Below are positions 48,945 through 60,048 of a stretch of 64,000 bases of DNA, one piece after another (position 1 is the stretch's first letter; each line of letters begins with the position of its first letter). The DNA comes from Pseudofabraea citricarpa (Eukaryota > Ascomycota > Leotiomycetes > Helotiales > Dermateaceae): contig JAPWGK010000023.1 in the NCBI GenBank assembly GCA_029641185.1, positions 372,001-436,000 on the forward strand, given 5' to 3'. Under the pieces are notes generated by a model. That model was given only the letters and a program-made list of their open reading frames with translations, searched no databases and was not told the DNA's origin. A program made the translations under genes and the position numbers.

Positions 48945-49598
48945 ATGATGTTATCGTCAGTTTTTACCCTGCTCCTCTCTGCTGCTGCGATTGGTCTTGC
49001 GCGTGCGCAGGGAGAGGATGTCAACAGCATCAAGTAAGTCAGTCGTCTCTCTCTTCCTCTCTCCTGCAGCATATCGTACGCCAGGGAGAGGGGGGTTTTT
49101 TTTTTCTTTCTTCTTCTCATGCTGCTGGTCTGGTATCACCTACTTACCTTGCCTTGCTTGTCTCTTCTAGCAATCTCCGCTCCACGGTCGATTTCACCGC
49201 ATCCAACGATTTCGGTCCCGTCCCTACTGCCACGTCCGTCATCACAGATGCAGTCATAACGTCCCCTACATTGAGCCCGACCGAGACCGGGTTCATGACC
49301 ACGGCCGGTGAGGGCGGCACTACCAGTATGCAATCCCGATGCCAATACCGATGCCGATGCCGATTCCCTTCTGTCGTTCTAGGGACGCTGACTGATGGTT
49401 GTGTCTGTAGGTGCCGGTGGCTTCAGCATTCAGACCGAGACGAGCTTATCGACGACGGCTTCCGAGACAGAAGCCCCTTCGGAAACTTCATCGGCCGCGG
49501 CTCCTTCGGCGACTGAGAACGCTGCTCCTGCTGGAAATCAGAAGGGGCTTGTTGGTGTTGGTTTGGGAGTCGTCGTGGGCTTGGTCGGGGTTTTGTAG
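48945..49598 (+). CDS. Small GPI-anchor-type secreted protein
   Basis: Built by splicing: exons 48945-49033, 49171-49325 and 49411-49598, 143 aa, with all joins in frame and clear GTAAGT/GTATGC donors and CTAG/GTAG acceptors. A signal peptide (MMLSSVFTLLLSAAAIGLARA) is followed by a Thr/Ser/Ala/Glu-rich middle (ITSPTLSPTETGFMTTAGEG, STTASETEAPSETSSAAAPS) suited to O-glycosylation. The C-terminus (AAPAGNQKGLVGVGLGVVVG and on to VGVL) is a small-residue site plus hydrophobic tail, as in GPI anchoring. It is likely attached to the plasma membrane or cell wall. No domain is recognised; family members of this type are common and poorly conserved in moulds. Confidence 0.8.
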
Positions 49599-50523
49599 AC
49601 GGGAATCTGTGGTCAGGGGAAGGGGAAGGGGAAGGGGTAAAGGATGAGGGAGAAGAAGATGTGGATAAGGAGAAGGAGAAGGCTAGATGCTACGTAGGTG
49701 CCGGATGTGGATGTGGATGCAGATGTGGAGTTTGTGGTGGTAGAGAGCGAGCCGTGTTTTTTTCTTATAATGATGATGGTTGAAGATGGTGAAGATAGAG
49801 GCGTGCTATAGCGGCGGAGAGAGGCTTGAGATGGTGATGGTGGTGATGATGGTGTAGCGTGAATGGATGAGGTGTGTCGTTCGTTTCGTTTCATGAGGCA
49901 TGGCATTAGGAGATTATGAAAGAGAGCAAGGCAAAGCAGAAATAGGAGTCTTTCTTTCTTTCTTGGCGTGGTTCTTTTTTGAGAACTCATGGTATAGTAG
50001 CTTGATGCGAGCATTTACTCATGAGCCCCCAAAAAGGCTGCATGAGCATATTGCCAATCTCGCTCGTATTCCCCAGGAAGCCATCAGCTGTACCATGTAT
50101 GATCTGTATCACCCGGGTTTGACAAGTCAGTTATTGGCCGCGTGTGTATGGTAAGTGATGGAAGAGACGTCGACTGGTGGACAGAGGCAAACATTAGTCC
50201 ATTAGTCTGTAGCTAGAGCAAGACCTGAAGCAACCACAGAAGATAGTCGTGACGGGTCGGCGGCCACCATGCAATGCAACAAACCATCCAAGGAGAAAAG
50301 TCTCCGACGACAGACGGATACTGACGCTGATGTTTATGCTATGCTAAGTGTTATGTTCCAGGAAATCTCGCAGAAAGGCACAGCAGGTTTGACGTATGTA
50401 ATGTAATCTTTCGCAAGTCGTTGTCCTGGTCGTCGATCTGATCTGATCCATAGACACGGACCACCATCAACCACAATGCTCTCGTCCTCCCTCCACTTCC
50501 CCACAACACAACACGACACAACA

Positions 50524-50550
50524 CAACTCAACTCAACTCAACTCAGCTCA
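50524..50550 (+). repeat. (ACTCA)n short tandem repeat
   Basis: Four to five ACTCA units in a stretch of CAACA-rich simple sequence. Confidence 0.8.
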
Positions 50551-51448
50551 GCACAGCACAACAATCGGAAACTCATCCTGACCCCATCGGATCAGGTTGG
50601 CCAGCCAAGCTGCAATTTCCTCTTCCAGCTCCCTCCCAAGGCACTAATGCCCGATGCATCATGTCCCACCAACTCCCACGGCACATGGATGACTCTCGGC
50701 CTTCCATAACCGTTACTCAGAATCCAGAGGCTATAGTTAGTTAGTCAGTGTTCACGGACTCACTCAGCACCCTCACCTCACGAACTTGATTTCCTCGTAC
50801 CCGCAAGAAGTCTGACTAGTAACTACCTGAGCTACAGTTCCTAGACTTGGTGAAGCAAGCCAGCCCGCCGGCCCAAAGAAGAGGATGTCGCATCAGTGCG
50901 CACACAAAGCAGGAACGCCGTGAGCTATTCAACAGTCTATTTTCTGAACCATGCCGCTGCATACCTGGGGAACATGGTTGGCCCCTTGAGGCAAAAGCGA
51001 TCTGTGCCAACCGCTCATTGACCCGTCGTTTCGGCGATCAATAGATGTGCTTTGCTGCGGCTTGGGGGGCACGTCCGTTTCCTCATTCGCGCCTGTTTCG
51101 TTTACCATGCAAGCTCTCCTGCTGCTCGAATTGCTTGCTTTTTGCTTCTGCACGCTCAAGCATCCCTCTTGACACCTCAAAAGCCGGTCTTGACCAAGAT
51201 GGTGAAGTGCAGCGGAGTCTGTGACATGGTCTAGTGAACCTTTCACTGGCCCTCTCCTGCTGCTTCTCCTGACACCGTGCACTATTTATGTATGCATGAC
51301 GTCCCCCCCTCTCTCTTATCCAGATTTTTTCTTGATCTGGTGATATTTCATTCCTCACTTTCGTTTGCGCCTTGTACACTCTCGTTGAAAAAGCCTCCTC
51401 GTATCTCGAGTGACACTCGTTATTTCAGCTTCCATCCTCTCTAAATCT

Positions 51449-51455
51449 ATAAAAC
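51449..51455 (+). promoter_or_regulatory. TATA box of the chitin deacetylase gene
   Basis: TATAAAA 78 bp upstream of ATG 51527, in a good core-promoter position. Confidence 0.6.
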
Positions 51456-51526
51456 CCTGAGATCAGGACTCTCAAGTTTGGGTTCATCATTACACAAACA
51501 ACCTCGTGTCGCTTACCAGACCAAAC

Positions 51527-53124
51527 ATGCGGTTCTTTCTCTTGTCAGCAGTGCTGCTCTCGGGTATCAGCGGTACGACTGCCGCAGCATTGGATCAGCT
51601 CCTTTCAAGTCGAGCAGTATCCCCGGACAATACCTGTGGAACTACAGGTGCAGGAGGAACGAAGAGTGGATATACGTGCCCCCAGTCGCTACCGTGTTGC
51701 TCGACGAACGGTTACTGTGGTTCTGGGAATTCTTACTGTTTGACGACAGCAGGTTGCCAATCAGCATATGGAAATTGCACGGCTCCAACAGCAGGCACTA
51801 TCAGTCCCGATATGACTTGTGGTATCCTAGGCGCGGGTAAGAATGGATATTCGTGTCCCACATCTAGCCCGTGCTGTTCTGGAAAGTAAGTTATAACTGC
51901 ATTGAAGCGTCTTAGATCTTGACTAACTCGTTGAAAGCGGGTGGTGTGGAAATACTACCGACTACTGCTCAACAACCACTGGAGGCTGCCAATCTAAATA
52001 CGGCAAATGCAATGCTGCTGCGACAACAAGTGCTGGCGCTCCTGGTTCAACAGTCACACCCGGAACAGGTAAAAACGGACGTTGTGGATCTGGATTCGGA
52101 ACCTGTGCCTCCAACGAATGCTGTTCATTAGCAGGCTATTGTGGCAAGACTGCAGGTGCGTGATATCTGTTTACTGTTCAGTCAATCGCTTCTAACATTA
52201 TACAGAGTTCTGCAATGCGCCTGATTGTCAATTCAACTATGGCCAAGCTTGCGATGCAAACAAAACTCCAGCTGGGACAAATACTTCCACTATTGCTCGA
52301 ACCAAGACGGGTGCAGTTCTGTATGGATCAGATGGAATCTATGATTGTGTGAAGCCAGGAACTATGGCCCTCACTTTTGATGATGGTCCATACATCTACA
52401 CCAGTCATATTCTGGATCTCCTAGATCAGTACAAGGCCAAGGCAACTTTCTTCATTACCGGAAACAATAATGGTATGTTTTGGAGCAATGACTTGGCAAA
52501 TCTTTACTTACTGTTTCCCAGGCAAAGGAGCAATTGACAACTCCTCGCTTCCGTGGGCAGCACTCATCAAGTAAGTTGGTTCATTTGATTTATTGTAATC
52601 CTACTAATAGTATCATTAGACGCATGTACACCTCTGGTCATCAACTTGCTTCGCACACCTGGTCACATGCCGATCTCTGCAACATCACATCAGCCCAACG
52701 CAAGAACGAGATGTACAAGAACGAGATGGCTCTACGCAACCTGGTCGGTGTGATCCCGACCTACATGCGACCACCATACTCATCATGCACGGCTGAATGC
52801 GGGTGCGAAGCTGACATGGGGGCGCTCGGCTACCACATCACTTACTTCGACCTCGACACGTCAGACTACCTCAACGACAGCCCAAGCCTGATCCAGAACT
52901 CAAAGACCATCTTCGACAAAGCCATCGCTGGAAAGAACCCCAAAACCGACGACTTTCTTGTCATTGGTCATGACATACACAATCAGACGAGTAATGTCCT
53001 GGTCGAGTACATGCTCAAGGGCATACAGAGTAAGGGCTATACTGCCGTTACCGTGGGCGATTGTCTGGGTGATCCAAAGGCGAACTGGTACCGAACCGAT
53101 ACGGGAGCTACCCTCGGTGCCTGA
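51527..53124 (+). CDS. Chitin deacetylase with three chitin-binding (CBM18) modules
   Basis: Exons 51527-51885, 51938-52155, 52206-52472, 52522-52570 and 52620-53124 encode 465 aa. A signal peptide (residues 1-20) precedes three Cys-rich hevein-like modules: CGTTGAGGTKSGYTCPQSLP, then CGILGAGKNGYSCPTSSPCC, then CGSGFGTCASNECCSLAGYC, the first two with an unusual longer loop. A Thr/Ser linker follows. The NodB catalytic domain has all five motifs: TFDDGP (249-254), SHTWSH with metal ligands H310 and H314, RPPYSS, DLDTSDY and IGHDIH. It removes acetyl groups from chitin in the wall or around hyphae, making chitosan. No GPI tail is seen, so a secreted or wall-bound enzyme is likely. Confidence 0.94.
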
Positions 53125-53449
53125 TTTGCTTGTTTATTTTTCGCTTCTCGAGAGAAAGGGTTAGATAAGAAGGGATGGATGGGGATGAAATGAAACGAGA
53201 GGATGTGAGTGATATGTATGTGTGTGTGTGATCTTGTTCGTATGCTGCTTTTCCTTTGGTTCTTTCCGTGGGAAATCTAACTCGGGGAGAGGGTCTGGGC
53301 TGGATTGGACAAAAGGGATACCCACACTGTATGGAAGTAATTAGATAATGAAGTTCACGAATGGATAAAATAAATCAACAAATAAAGAAAAAGAATACTG
53401 CAGTGTTGTGCACGGGTTGAGATGGTTACCTATATACCTATATGCATAC

Positions 53450-53465
53450 CTATAGGTACCTATAG
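53450..53465. repeat. 16-bp perfect palindrome
   Basis: CTATAGGTACCTATAG is fully self-complementary and sits among further TACCTATA words. It may be chance in simple-sequence DNA. Confidence 0.7.
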
Positions 53466-53532
53466 CTGAGTATAGGCTTAAGAGAAGGAAAGAACAAATC
53501 ATCTATTCTCTCGCAACCAAGTAATCCCCACT

Positions 53533-53563
53533 CCCCCCCCCCCCCCCCCTTCCCCCCCCCCCC
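53533..53563 (+). repeat. Poly-C tract
   Basis: Two long C runs split by TT, followed by an A run. Confidence 0.9.
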
Positions 53564-53853
53564 AAAAAATGAAAAAGCTAAAACGTTACAATGTGATACT
53601 CTAACGCAGCTTTCTTCTTCCTCTTCCTTTCCACTCTTTTCTTTTCTTTTCTACGTAGGTGGCTTTTCCTACTTTAGTACGTCAAGCAAGATAAAAATAA
53701 ATAAATATAGATGCGAGCTTGTACACTTTTCTTTTCCCCCTTCGTCTTGCTTTCACCTTTTACCTTTTGCCTTTTCAATGATCATCACGAATCGATATAG
53801 TACTCAAGGAGGAGGAGGAGAACTACGCAAAGTCGGCGGAGAAGAATGTCAGT

Positions 53854-53888
53854 TAGGTAGGTAGGTAGGTAGGTAGGTAGGTAGGTAG
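53854..53888 (+). repeat. (TAGG)n microsatellite
   Basis: Nearly nine TAGG units in intergenic DNA. Confidence 0.9.
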
Positions 53889-54002
53889 ATGTGCTGTTTT
53901 ATTAGAGCCGGTTGATCTATCCATCCATCCATCCAGGAGACGGGATGTAATGGAAGGAGAGAGAGAGAAGAGAAGAAAAGATGGGGGAAAAGAGGAAATA
54001 AA

Positions 54003-54054
54003 TTCTTCTTCTTCTTCTTCTTCTTCTTCTTCTTCTTCTTCTTCTTCTTCTTCT
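54003..54054 (+). repeat. (TTC)n microsatellite
   Basis: A perfect run of about 17 TTC units in the tail-to-tail region between chitin deacetylase and tannase. Confidence 0.95.
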
Positions 54055-54322
54055 CACATAGAAATCTAAAAGATAGGAATAGGTGGGTAGACGAGCACTT
54101 CCTATACAGTTTGTCGTGGATGTGGGTCCTAGCCTCGATGATTTATATGTTCAATCTGGGAGGGTTTTTTCTTCCTCATACACCTAGAAAGTCCATAGAC
54201 GTAGAGGAAGAGAAATAACTGTTATGTACAAAGAAATGATCCTATTCTATCCTATCCTATCTTATCAAACCCAAACCCTCTCCTCCTGCTCACTCACACT
54301 TGGCATCTCGACCCTACTACGT

Positions 54323-56089
54323 CTAGTACACAGGCATCTTGATGGCATCAAAGTCATAGATCCACGTATCGATACTCGCCTGATCGTACACACACTCCAT
54401 GGCGGTACCATTACCCGTCCAGAGCGGACGGAGCGGCCACGAGCAGAGCTCGCCCTTCTCGCCCTTCTTCTCGCCAGCCAGGACCGTGGCGTTCAGCGTG
54501 ACGGGCTCGACGTCGTTCTCGACCCAATCGATCAAGACGGCGAGGTTCGTCTGCGGGAAGGGTCCGTTGGGCTGCGCCGTCGAGGGCGCGCAGTGGCCGG
54601 CTCCAGGGATCAGGAAGAGTCGGTACCAGGAGTTGAGCTCGGCTACGCTCTCGTTGTACGAGAGCGATGGGTACATGACCTGGCGCACCGATTCGTAGTA
54701 CCGCACCGATGAGGCTGTTGGGATGCTGTCGTCGGATTCGCCGTGGAAGTGGAGCACCTTTCCACCTGCCGCGTTGAAGGGTGTCAGGTCGGGCCAGGTT
54801 GTGTGGAGCGAGTCCTCATACTTCTGCCAGCCTTCGATCATCCATTCCTTCAGCGTGTCGTAGGTTACGTTGTTGAGCGTCTCTAGAGTAGAGGTGTTTT
54901 GCAGTTGGAGGAGGCGGGCAGGGAACTCGGCACCTAAACCACTGATGCTCAACTCCCATGAGTTGGTGTCGGAGTTGTATTGAGTCTCTGCATCGACAAA
55001 GCTTGCAGCAGGTTGATAGGTTAGGTAGACGCGGCGGCCTTGGGAATCATGAAGGCCTTCGAGGATTTTGTTAGCAACTGCAACACCCTCGGCGGTTACG
55101 GTTCCGTTTTGCTCTGGAGTTGCGGGAGAGGCCATTTGTCTTTTGGAGAATCCTGGCGAGGCTGCAGCGGCTGCACAGTAGTAAGGCTCTCCGATGGTTG
55201 AGTTGATGTTGAAGTTCAACTGGCAAAGATCTGTACGTGCAACCACACCATCGACTTTTCCATCCAATGGATCACAGGCCGCAATGGTCTCATTGACGAT
55301 CTTCTCCAACTCACACGGAGGTGGGTAGTACCCTAGAGTCTGCTCGACGACGTTGGAGTAGAGATGTTGGGTTTGTTGGAAGGAGAAGCGCATAGCAGGA
55401 GCTCCAGTGATAGCACCGTCCCACTCATCTGCAAAACGCTGGACCTGACTCCAGCCTTCACGACCACCTTCAGAGCAACCTTGGTAGTACGAATACAATT
55501 TGGTATCCTCGGCCATAGTGAAGAATTGCTTGGTAAAGGCCTTTCCGATGGTGGTCAATTCGTGGTGGGCTTCATAACCGAACATGTGCACCGCTTGCCA
55601 GTCGACGGTACCGTTTGCAAGAAGGAATGCTGCATCGAATTGGGTATCGAAACTTCCAAAGCCTCCGTCTGTGGTTCCTGCGGTGGCACCGTAGATTATA
55701 CCTCCTGGGAGCGAGGTACGTGAACCCGTAACACCGGAGGTGATTGCATACCCACCGCCACCCGTCGAGAGGTAACGGTTCTGGAAGTTGTCTGGGGTGG
55801 GAAGCCAGAAGCCGACATTAACATTGTCATCTCGGCCGTTATGAGAGTAAGAGAAGACAACGCTGCAGTAGTCAAAGGTGGCATCCGGGTAGAAATTGGC
55901 GTCGGTCACAGAAGTGTTGGTGACAGCCGAAACAGTGACGGAGGACGGATCGAGGGTGATACCTGGGTAGAAGTCGTCGGCTGGAAGCGAGGCCTGGACA
56001 TAGGCTGTGGTACATGCGTCGGCAAGCGTTGCAGCATGGCCAATGGCAGCAGACGCCGCCACAGAGAGGGCGTAACGTGTAGAACGCAT
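54323..56089 (-). CDS. Tannase / feruloyl esterase family enzyme
   Basis: One intron-free frame of 588 aa from ATG 56089, the same length class as Aspergillus tannase. A signal peptide (MRSTRYALSVAASAAIGHAA) leads into the mature enzyme. The nucleophile elbow is GCSEGGREG with Ser206, and Cys205 next to it pairs with the Cys beside the catalytic His in the GAGHC motif, a disulfide bridge typical of this family. The acid residue lies in HFHGESDDSIP. A lid region follows the elbow (residues 230-400), and a Ca-site-type Asp-rich loop (CDPLDGKVDGV) is present. Many N-glycosylation sites are seen. It should hydrolyse gallate or hydroxycinnamate esters from plant matter outside the cell. Confidence 0.93.
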   Translation of the reverse strand: MRSTRYALSVAASAAIGHAATLADACTTAYVQASLPADDFYPGITLDPSSVTVSAVTNTSVTDANFYPDATFDYCSVVFSYSHNGRDDNVNVGFWLPTPDNFQNRYLSTGGGGYAITSGVTGSRTSLPGGIIYGATAGTTDGGFGSFDTQFDAAFLLANGTVDWQAVHMFGYEAHHELTTIGKAFTKQFFTMAEDTKLYSYYQGCSEGGREGWSQVQRFADEWDGAITGAPAMRFSFQQTQHLYSNVVEQTLGYYPPPCELEKIVNETIAACDPLDGKVDGVVARTDLCQLNFNINSTIGEPYYCAAAAASPGFSKRQMASPATPEQNGTVTAEGVAVANKILEGLHDSQGRRVYLTYQPAASFVDAETQYNSDTNSWELSISGLGAEFPARLLQLQNTSTLETLNNVTYDTLKEWMIEGWQKYEDSLHTTWPDLTPFNAAGGKVLHFHGESDDSIPTASSVRYYESVRQVMYPSLSYNESVAELNSWYRLFLIPGAGHCAPSTAQPNGPFPQTNLAVLIDWVENDVEPVTLNATVLAGEKKGEKGELCSWPLRPLWTGNGTAMECVYDQASIDTWIYDFDAIKMPVY

Positions 56090-57274
56090 TGTAGTATACT
56101 CCTTTTAATGAAAGACTGGAGAGATGATTCCTGACAACGGGCGTGGTTGTGAAGTGGATGGGGAGCAGGAAACAATCCAGTTCAAGAAAACAAGTTTATA
56201 AGTACTTGCTCGCCTCCGTTCGCCCTTTTTACCACCCTTACCAACCTTCTAAGTCCACCTCGATCAATGCCGGCAGCAGTAGCGAGTAGTACGTGTATCC
56301 CCGCAAAAGCATGTAACTTAATTTCGGCATCTGATGATTCAGGTAGGTACTCAAATACTGTACATGACCGTGTTCCTGGGTTTTGCTTCTTCCAGATGTC
56401 GGTGCTCGGCGAAGGGCAAGTCGGACGGAATGTAGGACTGGCGAGCACCGACAATTCATTGACGAGCTCTGTCCTTCTCGAAAGACTTTGTCCTTGTTTC
56501 TAGAGCTATTTCGACAGGGAAAGAGCCAGGTAAGTCCCCTATGTTGGAAATGCCATGATTGATCGAATGGCTATCTTGAAAAGGGCGGTTTGAGCATATG
56601 AACATCTCATATTGGTGATCTCTATACCTGGGCACCAGACGGGAAGTCGGCCTCAGGAACGATCGACAAGTACTGGGCGCCGACATCGTTACCTCAGAAA
56701 AACTCCATGGTGCAGGATAGTGCCGTCCACTGGCCGGGATATTATGGTAGGCATACGTATGCTGAAATGAGGGGGAGTGAGGTTGTTTCCTGTTCTTGTC
56801 CCGATAGCGGTTGCTCGAGTCATCGCATGGAGTATAGAAGACCCATGAGGAATGTGGTACCTAGCTCGAGTGTGGATGGATGAATAACCGTGAACACCCA
56901 GAACCAGACCTGTTCGTGGTACGGAGGTATATAGTGGTGGGGCAAACAGTTGCGATGTTTTGCGCTGATTGTTAAGAATAAGGAGTCAACTACACGAGTC
57001 GAAAAGTCCCCAGGAAGATTGCATGCCTCACATCACGTGCCCGTGCATCGAGTGATGACTTGAATTTTTGCTTAGTTGGTTACAATTTATTGGTTGTTAC
57101 TTTCCCTTCAAACATTTTCAGCTTGCTGAAATATAGAAGCTTAGTTTTGTCTGAAGATCCAGTTGAGGTTTCTTCAGCGGAACCAAGTATGAATTCCACC
57201 TAGCAGCTAGCGATTGCAGCTTGGAGGCCACTGTGCACCGAGTACACATAGCTTGTAGTCTAGCATTCAAACCT
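56090..57274. other. Intergenic region upstream of tannase
   Basis: 1.2 kb holding the tannase promoter and the 3' flank of the aldo-keto reductase gene. It contains ATACTGTACAT near 56356. Open frames here are short and without domains. No gene is seen. Confidence 0.6.
56195..56200 (-). promoter_or_regulatory. TATA box of the tannase gene
   Basis: TATAAA on the minus strand, about 106 bp upstream of ATG 56089. Confidence 0.55.
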
Positions 57275-58463
57275 CTACTTCTTCTTGCCATCCAGATCAG
57301 AATAAAACACATATCTAAAACCCTCGCTAGCATCATTAAAGCGTGTTTTCTTATCCAAAGCATCAATCTTCTTGAGGTCAGCAGGGTCGAGCTTAAAGTC
57401 GCCCTCGAGATTGGCCTTGATACGAGCTGGTGTCTTGGATTTGGGGATTACTGAGTGGCCTGACAATTTGGTTAGTGAGTCCGAAGGAATAAAATTCAGG
57501 TAGCTAGTTACCATGTGCGATACCCCAGGCTAGTGCTGCTTGCGCTCCAGTCTTGTTGTATTTCTTTCCGATTTCAACCAAGACGGGATCATCCTAAACA
57601 ACCATGGTTAGCGAATATAGATCATTTGGGTGTAACGAGTTTTCAACTTACCATCAACTTTCCCATTCCCTTTCCACTGTCATAAATCTCGTTCTGGTTA
57701 CCGAATGGCGAATACTGAGTGATGTGGATACCCTTGCTCTGGTTGAACTCGATGAAATCTTTTTGCTGTAACCAAGGATGAAGTTCCAATTGATGAGCAG
57801 CAGGTACAACTGAAGTCTCTTTCAACAACTTCTCCAATTCGGCGCGAGAGAAGTTAGAGATGCCAATTGCCTTGGTCTTGCCCGTCTGGATGAGTTTCTC
57901 CATCGCTTTGTAGGTATCGACATATGAGATGTCGGCAGTCTGCATCTTGCCATCCACCTTGGGCATCAAATCAGGACCAGGCTTGAATGCCGATGGCCAA
58001 TGCATCAGATATAGATCAACATATTCTGTTTGAAGGTCCTTCAACGATGCATCAAGCGCCGGCTCAACATCTTCTGGCTTGTGACTGTTGTTCCAGAGCT
58101 TGGTTGTGAGGAATATTTCGGATCTCGGGATACCGCTCTTCTTGATGGCTGCTCCCACTGCAGGCTCTGTGCCGTAGACTCGCGCTGTATCGATATGACG
58201 ATATCTTGACAAGTCAATCGATATTCCATTGCTCCGGTCGAAAGTACTTACCCCGCCTTGAGTGCCTCTGTGACAGCATTCTCTTGTGAATCCTTATCCT
58301 GCCATGTCCCGAAGCCAATGGCTGGGATTGTAGCTCCTGTATTGAGCTTTTGCGTAGTGATTGAGGCCATGTTACGTTGCTGAGTTCGTTGGATTTGGGA
58401 TGTGAGTTGCGAGAGTCGTGAAGGTGTTTTTGTAGAGAACCGAACAGTAGAACGGGCAAACAT
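57275..58463 (-). CDS. Aldo-keto reductase with a possible mitochondrial leader
   Basis: Minus-strand exons 58463-58252, 58204-57652, 57593-57512 and 57459-57275 give 343 aa. The TIM-barrel reductase has the catalytic tetrad D76, Y81, K106 and H139 (DTARVYG, TTKLW, LMHW) and the signature GISNFSRAELEKLL; the C-terminal SVIPKSKTPAR block binds NADPH phosphate. The first 31 residues (MFARSTVRFSTKTPSRLSQL and on) are basic, hydroxylated and free of acids, like a mitochondrial presequence; a second ATG at residue 32 (MASITTQKLNTGATIPAIGF) is the usual AKR start. The enzyme reduces aldehydes or ketones, as in the fungal glycerol dehydrogenase/GCY1 group. The substrate is not set. Confidence 0.92.
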
Positions 58464-60048
58464 GGTGACGAGAGGGTGAGTTTAAAAAGGGTGGATGATA
58501 GAAAAGCTAATGTACAACTATTACACAAATCCAATAGACAAGCACGCTTCCATCTGATTCTCCTCAAAATTGGTGGGAGAGCAATACGTCAGGTCAGGTA
58601 TGATGATGGAGTTCCGCGTTCCATATTTCCCATGACGTTACTCACTTTGATCTACACGGCACTGAGTCCATACTGTCGAGATCTGCGGCGAGGAAGAATG
58701 TTGATCCGAGAGCCTCCCCCTTTCTTCGCGCGTCGATCTGCCGTGACTCGCACGTGATGTGTTGGTATCCGCAGAAGAGCAGCGATAAAGCGCAATGACA
58801 TCTCCATCCAGAAAGGATCGTAGACTTTTGTTGCACGTCGAGAGTTGGAGTTCAAAACTGGTTTTAAGGGAAATTGACGATGGATGCTAGCAGACAAGGC
58901 GAAGGCTAGATCATGAACGGCCTCTCCTTGCCTTGCCTGAAATGGGTTTTCCATGTTCGGGATACCATGTGACAGCAGCTGACCGGTTTTGATGCGGAGC
59001 GGGCGAGAGAGATACGCCATCGATCAGGGAAGACGCCCGGAGACAGACACAGGTACGAGAGAGAGAGACAAAGGCAAGATGTTGTCTGCCTTGTTTGTTT
59101 GTTTGTTTATATAGTACAGTACGAGAGCGGCTCTGCGAGTGCTGTTCTTGCTTCACTCCATCCCTGCGGTCGATCTATTTTTGAGCGTTTCGCGTAGGCA
59201 ATAAATGCTACCGACTACTTCTGTACTGTACGGTGGCCACGGAATCCTCATCCACGCCTCAGCACCCGCATCCCGCAACATTCCATTGGAGGCGTCGCAG
59301 TGACAACCAAGAGCCAAGTCGCTAGCCTTGTCAATTCTTCTTGAGGCTGGGCTGGGGACGGCTGATGAGCAGCGGCACTCCTTCTTTTCTTTGAGGCCCT
59401 CCAACATAAGCAATCAGGTCAGGTAGGCTATACCAACCACTGCAGTCAGCTTGATAAGCCTACCTCGCCTTGTTCACATCCGGCGCCAACGTACATAATA
59501 CTTCGTTCGTATAACAAATAGAGCTGAGAGCACTGAGCAGGGCCACTGCGGAGCTATATGTACTCCGGAACCGTGCTAAGAGAAAGTGGAGCGGGCTGAG
59601 ATTTGAACAGCTGGACCCCCGAACTTTATTGCCCGAATCCAGAAAGCATTCAAAACAGGCCGTGTCGCAAGAAATCCTATCGAGCTTAATCACAAAGACC
59701 AAGTCCTGGAGTAAAGGCGTGTTGGTTGTTGCGGCGGTTACTTGTCTCCTCTTTCGGTAGCCTGTCGTGTGATCGTCTTGTCTTTCCCTCCTTTGAACCT
59801 TAAACTTCCACTGGGCACTTGGCACCAGCCGACGAGCACCAGCGACAACTTGCATGTCACAGCACCAGTTGGCCCCGAAAAGACAGCTACTGATTGCACA
59901 GCCTCTGCCAATGTAAGGTGCCCCAATTTTGAATTCCATAACATGCTGACCTTCCTCCGTTCTATCAATTCCCCTACAAACCTGCCAACCTGAATCCATA
60001 TCCCCGAACAAAGAACTGCCCACGACCTCACGAACACTCTCCTTTACC
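58464..60048. other. Divergent intergenic region (AKR / PAP2)
   Basis: 1.6 kb between outward genes, holding both promoters. TACTGTAC-type words occur near 59112 and 59221. The 361-aa minus-strand frame that enters this region from 60545 begins with GTG and lies partly opposite the PAP2 exon, so it is not called. Confidence 0.6.

Larger units (their letters stand above)
49599..51526. other. Intergenic region
   Basis: 1.9 kb without a supported gene. The first 400 bp are G/GA-rich 3' flanking DNA. A short ACTCA repeat lies near 50525. Open frames (up to 133 aa on the minus strand at 49613-50014) are low-complexity Ser/Thr/Pro strings. The end holds the chitin deacetylase promoter. Confidence 0.55.
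53125..54322. other. Repeat-rich intergenic region
   Basis: 1.2 kb between the chitin deacetylase and tannase 3' ends. It holds poly-C, GGTA and TTC repeats and a 16-bp palindrome, listed separately. No gene is seen. Confidence 0.65.
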
